Shown: piece by piece, positions 17,721 to 24,550 of the stretch
Layout: each line of letters starts with the position of its first letter
Numbering within the stretch: position 1 is the stretch's first letter
Assembly: GCA_019415705.1 (NCBI GenBank)
Contig: DXYS01000006.1
Coordinates: 47,416-111,415, forward strand
Length of the DNA stretch: 64,000 nucleotides
Direction of reading: 5' to 3'
Source of the DNA: Bacteroidales bacterium
GTDB taxonomy: Bacteria > Bacteroidota > Bacteroidia > Bacteroidales > Muribaculaceae
The notes under the pieces: generated by a model
Told to the model about the DNA's origin: nothing
Seen by the model: the letters and a program-made list of their open reading frames with translations, nothing else
Database searches by the model: none
Translations under genes and position numbers: made by a program

Positions 17721-18953
17721 TCAGGCCTTTTCTGCGTCAAATCCGGCGCTGCGGACGGCTGTGATGACGGCCTCGGGGTCGTGCTCGCCCTCGACGACGG
17801 CTTTGCCGGTCGAGAGATTGACGTCAACCTGCTTGACGCCGTCGACAGCGGCTATGCTTTTGGTGACAGTGGCCTGGCAGTGGGGGCAGTTCATGCCCTT
17901 GATGTTATATTCTTTTGTCATGGCTGAAACGATGTTAAGTTTATGATGTTTATGTCGTTTTACAAATGTTATAATCAGCAACGTCACAAGGATGACCGAA
18001 CAGACTGTCGAAAATATGCTCAGACCGCCGGGTGCGTGGCAGGCGCCGTGTGCCATGCCGGCGGGGCGAAACCACTCGGCGGGCAGCAGATAGTCAATCA
18101 TAAGTCCGAAAGCTATCGAGCCGATGACTATCGACGCAAGATAAATCGCAGCCGGACGTCGTCCCATCTCCTTGGAGATGAGGGTAAACGAGGCGAAATT
18201 GGCGGCCGGACCGGCCATCAGAAGCACCAGTCCCGTGCCGGGCGAGAGGCCCTTGAGCATCAGCGACAGCGCGATGGGTATCGAGCCTGTGGCGCATACA
18301 TACATCGGTATGGCCACAATCAGCACCATCAGCATGGTCAGCAGCGGCTTGTCGCCGATGACCGCGAAAAAGTCGGCAGGGACGTAGACCGTAATAAGCG
18401 CCGCTATTAGCAGTCCGGTCACAAGCCAGCCGCCGATGCTCTCGACGAGGTCGATATAGCCGTAACGCAGAGCATCGACACACTTTGTCCAAAAGCTTTT
18501 ATGGCTGACGTCAGCCTGACACTCGTCCTGACATGCCTCGACCTGCGGCATATTTCGCTCCGAGCGGCCGACAGCCACGCCGCCGAAGACGGCAGTGACA
18601 AGCGCCGCGATCGGACGCACAACCGCAAACGCCGGGCCGAGCAGCGACCATGTGGCAGCAATACTGTCGACACCGGTCTGAGGAGTGGCGACAAGAAATG
18701 ACGTGGCCGAGGCACGCGACGCACCGTTACGCCGCATGGCGATGGCCGCGGGCAGTACGCCGCACGAACACAGCGGGAGCGGCACTCCGATGGCCGCTGA
18801 CTTGACGACCGAGCGCCAGCCCGTACCCGACAGATGCCGCGCGAAGGTCTGCTGCGGCACAAAGGCATGCATGACACCTGCTATAAGAAAACCCAACAGG
18901 ATGTATGGCGACATCTCGTTGAGCATGAAAAGTAATGAGTCTAAGAGTTCCAT
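17721..18953 (-). CDS. Permease (SO_0444-type Cu/Zn exporter) with C-terminal HMA domain
   Basis: The 410-residue membrane protein belongs to the permease family once called DUF318. It has about eight to ten hydrophobic segments in two repeats; the first contains GVPLPLCSCGVLPAAIAMRR and the second PMYVCATGSIPIALSLMLKGLSPG. Cysteine- and histidine-bearing motifs mark metal-transporting members. After a KRHKHHK linker, residues about 343-410 form a heavy-metal-associated domain with the metal motif GMNCPHCQ. It probably exports zinc or copper across the inner membrane, with the HMA domain delivering or sensing metal. It is divergent from a Fur-family gene, and Zur-like palindromes lie in its promoter. 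Confidence 0.85.
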   Translation of the reverse strand: MELLDSLLFMLNEMSPYILLGFLIAGVMHAFVPQQTFARHLSGTGWRSVVKSAAIGVPLPLCSCGVLPAAIAMRRNGASRASATSFLVATPQTGVDSIAATWSLLGPAFAVVRPIAALVTAVFGGVAVGRSERNMPQVEACQDECQADVSHKSFWTKCVDALRYGYIDLVESIGGWLVTGLLIAALITVYVPADFFAVIGDKPLLTMLMVLIVAIPMYVCATGSIPIALSLMLKGLSPGTGLVLLMAGPAANFASFTLISKEMGRRPAAIYLASIVIGSIAFGLMIDYLLPAEWFRPAGMAHGACHAPGGLSIFSTVCSVILVTLLIITFVKRHKHHKLNIVSAMTKEYNIKGMNCPHCQATVTKSIAAVDGVKQVDVNLSTGKAVVEGEHDPEAVITAVRSAGFDAEKA

Positions 18954-18959
18954 ATCTGT

Positions 18960-18970
18960 TTATAGTATAA
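18960..18970. promoter_or_regulatory. Zur-like palindrome, site 1
   Basis: TTATAGTATAA is a perfect 5-1-5 palindrome located 7 bases upstream of the permease start codon. Together with the following C it matches the core TTATANTATAAC that I recall for E. coli Zur boxes. It is placed to block the leader or translation-initiation region of the exporter transcript. Confidence 0.5.
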
Positions 18971-19003
18971 CCGGCATATTTGCCGCGTATTTCTTTCTCA
19001 GTG

Positions 19004-19019
19004 CAAAATTATACTATAC
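19004..19019 (-). promoter_or_regulatory. Permease promoter -7 element overlapped by Zur-like site 2
   Basis: On the minus strand TAATTTTG (19011-19004) fits TAnnTTTG. TTATACTATAC (19009-19019), nearly the inverse of site 1, overlaps it. Flanking arms TGCAAAA (19002-19008) and TTTTGCA (19021-19027) extend the dyad. A regulator bound here would occlude the exporter promoter. Confidence 0.5.
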
Positions 19020-19050
19020 TTTTTGCAACCCGTTTGCAATTTTTATGTGT

Positions 19051-19058
19051 TACTTTTG
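19051..19058 (+). promoter_or_regulatory. -7 element of the Fur-family gene
   Basis: TACTTTTG fits TAnnTTTG and ends 15 bases before the ATG at 19074, giving a very short leader. It is 32 bases from the Zur-like site 2, so one regulator could control both directions. Confidence 0.5.
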
Positions 19059-19073
19059 TAGAAAAGAAATGAC

Positions 19074-19508
19074 ATGAATACCGCCGATATCGAAATCATC
19101 CTTACCAACAAGGGCGTGAAGCCTACGGCCAACCGCATCCTTGTCCTTCGCGAGCTGATGAACACGTCACACCCTGTCAGCCTCGCTGATTTGGAGAGCG
19201 CCTTGGGCTTCACCATCGACAAAGCGAGCATCTTCAGAGTGCTTGAGCTCTTCGCTGAAAAAGACGTGGTGCATGTGATTGAGGATGGAAGCCGTTCGCT
19301 CAAATACGAATTATGCCACAGCGGTGACCAACACAGCATCGCCGACCAGCACGTCCACTTTTATTGTGAAAAGTGCCGGGAGACATATTGCTTTGAGACT
19401 GTCACCGTTCCGCTGATTGATATGCCCGAGGGATTTACGGCGCATACCGTCAACTACATGATTAAAGGCATTTGCCCCAAATGCGCTGCAGCATCGTCTG
19501 ACGAATAG
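19074..19508 (+). CDS. Fur-family metal-responsive transcriptional regulator
   Basis: This 144-residue protein has the Fur winged-helix fold (KPTANRILVLRELMNTSHPVSLADLESAL, then DKASIFRVLELF). The dimerisation domain contains the HVHFYCEKC metal ligands and ends with the second structural pair CPKC. Length and motifs are normal. The divergent neighbour is a Cu/Zn-type exporter and the shared promoter carries Zur-like boxes, so a zinc-sensing role is more likely than iron, but Fur, Zur and PerR subtypes cannot be separated safely from sequence alone. Confidence 0.88.
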   Translation: MNTADIEIILTNKGVKPTANRILVLRELMNTSHPVSLADLESALGFTIDKASIFRVLELFAEKDVVHVIEDGSRSLKYELCHSGDQHSIADQHVHFYCEKCRETYCFETVTVPLIDMPEGFTAHTVNYMIKGICPKCAAASSDE

Positions 19509-19523
19509 ACGCCCGCCCCCGGC

Positions 19524-20012
19524 TCAGTCGCCGCATGAGTCAAGCCCGAGCTGCTCGAAGTCATCGCCATCGGAGCGCTCGGCACATTTGCTTTCGTTTT
19601 GCTTGCGGCGCTCGCGGATGATACGGGCAAAAGATTCGGGCAGACGCACATTATACAAATCATAAGCGCGGTCAAAGAGCGGCGCTATCTCCTCGTCGGT
19701 GAAACCGGCTATGCCACAGCCTATGCGTGTGACGTAAAACGTAGTCTGGTCCCACTCATATGCGAGGTCGATAAACCGGTCGACGTAAGGCTTGATTGTC
19801 TCGACACCACCCTGCATCGTCGGGATGGCGTACGACTGTCCCTGCATGCCTTCGCCCTGACCCATCTTGGCGCCAAAACGCAAAAGGGCGGTGCGGGCGG
19901 CTCCTCCGGCATGATTACCGGCAAGATTGCTGCCGAACACAAACACCTCATCTTTATCAAGATGGGTGATATTCTCCGGAGTATATTTCAGTCCTTCAAA
20001 ATCGTTATCCAT
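19524..20012 (-). CDS. Macro-domain-like protein (A1S_2505 phage-protein family)
   Basis: The start is the ATG at 20012, one base after the TGA of the flavin reductase gene; a longer frame starting at 20051 would overlap that gene. The 162-residue product begins MDNDFEGLKYTPENI. It has motifs resembling ADP-ribose-binding macro domains: VFVFGSNLAGNHAGGAA with a FGAKMGQGEG loop, and later RIGCGIAGFTDEEIAPLF, equivalent to the phosphate-binding G-rich loop. The family name (A1S_2505 non-structural protein) is remembered. Function is unknown; ADP-ribose binding or hydrolysis is inferred. It is the last of a leftward set with an ADP-ribosylglycohydrolase. Confidence 0.65.
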   Translation of the reverse strand: MDNDFEGLKYTPENITHLDKDEVFVFGSNLAGNHAGGAARTALLRFGAKMGQGEGMQGQSYAIPTMQGGVETIKPYVDRFIDLAYEWDQTTFYVTRIGCGIAGFTDEEIAPLFDRAYDLYNVRLPESFARIIRERRKQNESKCAERSDGDDFEQLGLDSCGD

Positions 20013-20013
20013 A

Positions 20014-20589
20014 TCACTTAAGTTTTTTGCCGTCAGCAAAGGCGTTGCCAACCCTCGTACCTAACTCGATATAGCCGTTATGGACGGGGTCGAAAGTAAT
20101 CAGGCGCATCTTCTCGACATCGGGCTTGCCGTCAGCCGCGAGATAACGCTCATCGCAAACTATATTGATGATTTCGGCGATGATGTAGCAGCCTGTCTCC
20201 GACTCATCAAGCTTGGTCTTGATGCGGCACTCCATCGTCATGGGGAAACAGCTGTAAACCGGCGCGTTGACGTGCTCGCCCTTGGTAGGCGTCCAGCCCG
20301 TGGCGTCCATTTTGTGAGGAGTGTTGCGTGCGCTGACTATGCCGACGTAATCGGCTGCAGGGAGAGTGTCGACCGTAGCGAAAGCCACAGTGAACTCATC
20401 GCAACGCTTGAGATTTTCGGTCGTGGCGTGAGCGCCCATCGAGATAAAAATCTCCTTATAGTCCCATTGTCCGCCCCACGCGGCGTTCATCGCGTTAGGC
20501 GTGCCGTCAGCGTTATATGTACCGATAATCAAAACCGGCTGCGGAAGCATCCACGCCTTTGATTCAAAATTTTTCATATCAGAGATCAT
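20014..20589 (-). CDS. Flavin reductase-like FMN-binding protein
   Basis: The 191-residue protein shows the flavin-reductase-like split-barrel pattern: LPQPVLIIGTYNADGTPNAM, GAHATTENLKRCDEFTVAF, DYVGIVSARNTPHKMDATGW and EHVNAPVYSCFPMTMECRI. Such proteins bind FMN and reduce it or use it on unknown substrates in the cytoplasm. A second ATG at 20577 (MKNFESKAW) is an alternative start. It is coupled to the macro-like gene downstream (1-base gap). Physiological substrate is unknown. Confidence 0.85.
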   Translation of the reverse strand: MISDMKNFESKAWMLPQPVLIIGTYNADGTPNAMNAAWGGQWDYKEIFISMGAHATTENLKRCDEFTVAFATVDTLPAADYVGIVSARNTPHKMDATGWTPTKGEHVNAPVYSCFPMTMECRIKTKLDESETGCYIIAEIINIVCDERYLAADGKPDVEKMRLITFDPVHNGYIELGTRVGNAFADGKKLK

Positions 20590-20664
20590 AAGTTGGATTA
20601 ATCAGTACAAATATAACACTCCGCGTACGCAAAAACAAACACCGGCAATACCTTTTGACAATTA

Positions 20665-21444
20665 TTACGACTTGCCATGAGTCATTCGTTTATAAAATCG
20701 ATTGACAACGTCCTGCATTTCGACCGGGAGGTAGGTGATGGCAGTGGCGGCAATGTCGTCGGGGATGCCGAAACGCGACTCGGCGAGTGAGCCGACGATT
20801 GCGCCGACGGTGTCGGTGTCGCCGCCATATACCACAGCGAGGCGCACGGCGTCTTCAAAACTCTCGGCAATTGACGCGATATAAAGCGCTAATGGCACAC
20901 AGCCCTGACAGGTAACATCGAAAAAGCCCCGCTCAGGCAGCCTGTCAAATGCCCCGTCGCCATAAAATTCGCGGGCAACGTCATCAAATATTGCGGCGTC
21001 CTTGACTCCGGCCATACGCATGCGGAATATAGCCACAGCTATGGCGACAGCACCTTTTATCCCCTCGGGGTGATTGTGTGTGATGGCCGCCGACAGCTCG
21101 GCCTGCTCGCGGACATCGGCCTCCGTGTCAAAGAGCCATGCCACAGGACTGACTCGCATGGCCGAGCCGTTGCCGAAGCTGTTGTACGGATAGGGGTCAG
21201 GGCGCATTACCCAATTGAAGAAGTAGCTGCCGTATTCGCCCATGGGATGAGGGTACTTGTGACACCATGCTCGCATCGAAGTCATGTAGTCAACGTCTTT
21301 CAGTAACGCATCGGCTACGGCGACGGTACAGATGGTGTCGTCTGTAAAACCGTTTTCGGCGCCAAACATCTCAAAATCATAGTCAGACGTGTTGTCAAAT
21401 TCATATCGGCTCCCGGCGATATCGCCTATAATCGCTCCTAACAT
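20665..21444 (-). CDS. ADP-ribosylglycohydrolase family protein
   Basis: The 259-residue protein starts MLGAIIGDIAGSRYEF and carries the metal-ligand motifs of the DraG/ARH fold: FTDDTICTVAVADALL near the N-terminus and VYGGDTDTVGAIVGSLAE near the C-terminus. Members use two magnesium ions to remove ADP-ribose from proteins or nucleic acids or to hydrolyse related metabolites. Length is typical. It lies between a WYL regulator and the flavin reductase/macro-like pair, all leftward; the gap of about 120 bases to the WYL stop leaves open a separate promoter. Its target is unknown. Confidence 0.88.
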   Translation of the reverse strand: MLGAIIGDIAGSRYEFDNTSDYDFEMFGAENGFTDDTICTVAVADALLKDVDYMTSMRAWCHKYPHPMGEYGSYFFNWVMRPDPYPYNSFGNGSAMRVSPVAWLFDTEADVREQAELSAAITHNHPEGIKGAVAIAVAIFRMRMAGVKDAAIFDDVAREFYGDGAFDRLPERGFFDVTCQGCVPLALYIASIAESFEDAVRLAVVYGGDTDTVGAIVGSLAESRFGIPDDIAATAITYLPVEMQDVVNRFYKRMTHGKS

Positions 21445-21567
21445 ATTCGGTTGTTTTTATAAAATTGATACATTCCAAAATATAGTCAATCACTCTGTGC
21501 AACTGACTGATTATATTGACTTATCGTATTGAATTTCGTCACACTTTATATTATAACAGTCCGCTAA

Positions 21568-22590
21568 TTATTTGTGATAACGGCCGGCGGCACGGCTGAC
21601 GCTTTCGGCTACCTTGGCGCGGAACTCGGGCGGAGCGATGACTTCGGCGTGGCCGCCGTAGCCGAGAATAAGCCGCTCAAGCTCGTTGTTGATGACAACT
21701 TTCAGCGACAGCTGTATGCTGCCGTCACTGAATCGCTGCTCTACTTTCTGAGATTTATGAAAAGGCTTTGACTCGACATACGGAGCTTGGTCACGGTCAA
21801 TCTTAATAACTATGCGCCGTGCTTTGTCCCTGATTTGTTTCGTCACCCCTATCGTATCGTCAAAAAAGTGCTCCGGGTCAAAATCTACACATTTTCTGAA
21901 CGGATGCGTTTTATCAGGCACAACCGAGTGTATGCGGTCAAGAGCGAAGATATTGACCTGCGGCGTGCGGTTTGTCACCTTTTCGCAAATCAGAAACCAG
22001 CGGTTGCGATACTCCTTTAATAAATAAGGATAGACCGTCAGCGCCTCGGGATGTCGGGCCTTAAACGACTGATACTCTATCACGATGGTTTGTTGCTTTC
22101 TTACCGCGTCATATATTGCACCTATAAACTGCGCGCCGCGATAGCCCGCGACAGTCTCCATATCAATGGCCGGCACAGATGAGCCGGTCTGCCGCGAGAT
22201 ATGCTCGTTGAGCTTGCTGATGATGTCGATTGACGACGACAGCTGCGGGAACATCTGCAACTGACGCAGGATATCGAGCGCCGAGTTGAGCGCCTCCAGC
22301 CCCTCGTCATTGAGCGGAAGATGCGTTATGCTGTAGTCCGGATCATCATATTCATAATACTTGTTGTCACGCACCACAATCGGCGCGTTATAGCCAAGTC
22401 TGTCACTGCGCATCAACGCCAGATCATTCTGAAACGTGCGACGGCTGACGGGATTACTGCGGCCTTCGTACTCGGCAAGCGCATCGGTGCACGCATCGAT
22501 AAGGTCGTTGATTGTCCAGCGGCGATAATGATTCTGCAGGCAGCGGTCGATGGTCGAGATGCGTATCAGTGTGGCACGGTTGAGAGGCAT
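21568..22590 (-). CDS. WYL-domain transcriptional regulator
   Basis: This 340-residue protein has an N-terminal helix-turn-helix region (about 1-80; RRWTINDLIDACTDALAEYEG, VSRRTFQNDLALMRS) and a WYL domain (about 150-250; IVIEYQSFKARHPEALTVYP, then RNRWFLICEK). The C-terminal extension contains EQRFSDGSIQLSLKVV and LILGYGGHAEVI. WYL domains sense nucleic-acid or small-molecule ligands and often control stress and defence operons. It is divergent from rtcB, and a 19-bp palindrome at 22631 lies between them, so regulation of the RNA-repair operon is the natural inference. Confidence 0.88.
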   Translation of the reverse strand: MPLNRATLIRISTIDRCLQNHYRRWTINDLIDACTDALAEYEGRSNPVSRRTFQNDLALMRSDRLGYNAPIVVRDNKYYEYDDPDYSITHLPLNDEGLEALNSALDILRQLQMFPQLSSSIDIISKLNEHISRQTGSSVPAIDMETVAGYRGAQFIGAIYDAVRKQQTIVIEYQSFKARHPEALTVYPYLLKEYRNRWFLICEKVTNRTPQVNIFALDRIHSVVPDKTHPFRKCVDFDPEHFFDDTIGVTKQIRDKARRIVIKIDRDQAPYVESKPFHKSQKVEQRFSDGSIQLSLKVVINNELERLILGYGGHAEVIAPPEFRAKVAESVSRAAGRYHK

Positions 22591-22630
22591 AATGGAATTT
22601 TTTTTGCTAAAATAATCATTTTTATTTCAC

Positions 22631-22649
22631 TGCGCAAATATATTGCGCA
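22631..22649. promoter_or_regulatory. 19-bp palindrome between WYL regulator and rtcB
   Basis: TGCGCAAATATATTGCGCA has perfect 7-base arms and a 5-base centre. It sits between the two divergent start codons and just upstream of an ACTTTGC -7-like element near 22660, as expected for a repressor or activator site of the WYL protein. Confidence 0.6.
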
Positions 22650-22684
22650 CTATCCTCCCAACTTTGCAGCATAAATTCAAGAAT

Positions 22685-24475
22685 ATGATAATCAAAGGGA
22701 AAACCACCACCGCTGAAATATTTACAGCGAATATCGAGGAGTCTGCGCTCGAATGGGCCAAAGAGCTTTGCGACCATCCGTGCATGCAGGGCGTCCCCGT
22801 CGTCCAGATGCCTGACGTGCACGCAGGACGTGGCTGCAATGTCGGCACGGCCTATCCGGTCAGACAGTTTGTCAATCCCGACCATGTCGGTGTCGACATA
22901 GGCTGCACGATTTCGATGCATAAACTTTCGGCGCCCGTCTGTCCTGACGACTATGCACTACTTGACCACCGTATTCGTGAGACTGTGCCAACCGGTAACA
23001 GAGTCTGCGACAAGAACTCATTAAACGAAAAGGAGTTCATGGCGTTTATAAATTCACGCTATCAGAGTGCACGCTCGGTCGCACCCGATCTCATCAACGA
23101 AGAGCGCATCGACGGGCGCTTTATCAGTGATTTCTGCCGGCGTGTCAAAATTCAGGAGGGTGTATTCTATAAAAGTCTCGGCACACTCGGCGGAGGGAAC
23201 CATTTCATCGAATACGGAGTAGCCGAAAAGTCAGACGAGGCTTGGCTGACAATACACTGCGGCTCTCGGAACCTCGGAGTCAAAGTCGCCTCTTACTGGC
23301 ACAATATCGCCGCTAATCCGCGCCATGGCGCATATGCCGGATATCTGTGTGACGACGCCTTACGCGGTTATATCTCGGATATGGTCATCGCTCAGGCCTA
23401 CGCCATGTATAACCATTATGTCATCCGCGACCGCATATTTGTCATCCTCAAGAAATTGTGCAACGCCAAATGCTCCGAGTCGATATTCACCACTCACAAT
23501 TACATCTCTTTCGACGGAGTGCAGCCCATGCTTCGCAAAGGTGCTGTCGATGCCTCCGAAGGACGAAAGTTAGTCATCCCATTCAATATGCGCGACGGCA
23601 TCGCCATATGTGTCGGACGCGGCAACCGGGAGTGGCTCAACACCGCTCCCCACGGCGCAGGCCGAGTCATGAGCCGTGCGCAGGCACGCAAACAGATTGA
23701 CATGCAGGACTTCGAGCAGACGATGTCGGGCATTTTCTCTACATCAGTCTGTGAAGGCACGATTGACGAAGCGCCTATGGCTTATAAACCGACCGATGAA
23801 ATCCTCGAAATGATAAGACCGACCGTCGATGTCGTGGCTATGGTCAGACCGAGAATAAACATTAAAGACAATGGAAGATTACGGCCAGATAACAGCCGGT
23901 CGCGGCCCCGTGGAATGTGCGCGTGCCGTGACACTCGTCGCCCGCAAATTACTCAAAGAAATCCCGGACTCAAACTCGTTGAAAGCGAGCCTCACAATCA
24001 GGCTGCCGACTGCTATATGTCGCTGACATTCGCTGCCGACGAGGCCATTGACAACAGCTTTAAAGATAACTGGCAGGGCACGGTGCTCTGGCGTTCGACC
24101 AATAATCCGTATCGCCCGGACTACAAACGCAGCAACTGGTTTGTCGGAGTAAACTTCATCGATGAAGTCGAGCTGCCCCAGATCAATGAGGCCGATATAG
24201 TCTATGAGACCTGTCGCTCAGGCGGCAATGGCGGACAGAATGTCAATAAGGTCGAGAGTTCGGTCAGAGCCATCCACACACCGACCGGTATCACGGTCAG
24301 ATGCTCTGACGAACGCTCGCAAGCTCAGAACAAGGCCCGTGCACGCGAGCGTCTGATGCTTAAACTTCGCGCCATCAATGATTCAGCCATAGCCGATGCC
24401 CGCGTCAGACAGTGGAGCAACCATGACTCGCTCGTAAGAGGCGCGCCGGTAAAAAAATTCAGCGGACCGCTATAA
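22685..24475 (+). CDS. rtcB: RtcB RNA ligase continuous with peptide chain release factor PrfH (apparent fusion or frameshift)
   Basis: The start is set at the ATG at 22685 (MIIKGKTTTAEIF); the upstream ATG at 22643 falls inside the palindrome and promoter region. Residues 1-395 are RtcB: QMPDVHAGRGCNVG, DHVGVDIGCTISM (metal Cys), GGGNHFIEY, IHCGSRNLG and the guanylylated His in APHGAGRVMSR, ending near RPRINIKD. Residues about 430-596 are PrfH: SNWFVGVNFI, the catalytic GGQ in CRSGGNGGQNVNK, and RSQAQNKARARERL. Between them the frame reads through about 30 codons that, in another frame (ATG 23871), encode the true PrfH N-terminus. RtcB rejoins cleaved RNA; PrfH releases peptides from damaged ribosomes. 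Either a one-base deletion or error has merged the frames, or expression uses frameshifting. Confidence 0.85.
   Translation: MIIKGKTTTAEIFTANIEESALEWAKELCDHPCMQGVPVVQMPDVHAGRGCNVGTAYPVRQFVNPDHVGVDIGCTISMHKLSAPVCPDDYALLDHRIRETVPTGNRVCDKNSLNEKEFMAFINSRYQSARSVAPDLINEERIDGRFISDFCRRVKIQEGVFYKSLGTLGGGNHFIEYGVAEKSDEAWLTIHCGSRNLGVKVASYWHNIAANPRHGAYAGYLCDDALRGYISDMVIAQAYAMYNHYVIRDRIFVILKKLCNAKCSESIFTTHNYISFDGVQPMLRKGAVDASEGRKLVIPFNMRDGIAICVGRGNREWLNTAPHGAGRVMSRAQARKQIDMQDFEQTMSGIFSTSVCEGTIDEAPMAYKPTDEILEMIRPTVDVVAMVRPRINIKDNGRLRPDNSRSRPRGMCACRDTRRPQITQRNPGLKLVESEPHNQAADCYMSLTFAADEAIDNSFKDNWQGTVLWRSTNNPYRPDYKRSNWFVGVNFIDEVELPQINEADIVYETCRSGGNGGQNVNKVESSVRAIHTPTGITVRCSDERSQAQNKARARERLMLKLRAINDSAIADARVRQWSNHDSLVRGAPVKKFSGPL
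23871..24026 (+). pseudogene. prfH: prfH 5' portion in its own frame
   Basis: From ATG 23871 the second frame reads MEDYGQITAGRGPVECARAV, then VARKLLKEIPD. It matches the start of PrfH as I remember it from E. coli (QLSSAQGPEECCLAV...LIKEA). Homology then switches to the rtcB frame at about 23965 (LKLVESEPHNQ), a -1 change, while this frame itself runs to a TGA at 24024. No classical slippery heptamer is visible at the switch. A one-nucleotide deletion, real or from assembly, is the simplest explanation. Confidence 0.7.
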
Positions 24476-24486
24476 CTTCCCAAACA

Positions 24487-24522
24487 TGTACCTGTAAACG
24501 GTACACCTTACACATAACTTTG
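24487..24522 (+). promoter_or_regulatory. Promoter and palindrome in front of the AAA ATPase gene
   Basis: TGTACCTGTAAACGGTACA (24487-24505) has perfect 6-base arms with a 7-base centre. It is followed by the -7 box TAACTTTG (24515-24522), a full TAnnTTTG match, so the palindrome covers the -24 to -42 region. The ATPase therefore has its own regulated promoter 29 bases before its ATG, in addition to possible read-through from rtcB-prfH. Confidence 0.6.
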
Positions 24523-24550
24523 CCATCGCAAGCTAAAAAACACATCAACT

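Noticed and set aside
23955..23985. Programmed -1 frameshift site for prfH
   Set aside because: No X XXY YYZ heptamer is present in the zero frame and RF2-type control would require +1 slippage; kept only as a less likely alternative to an indel.
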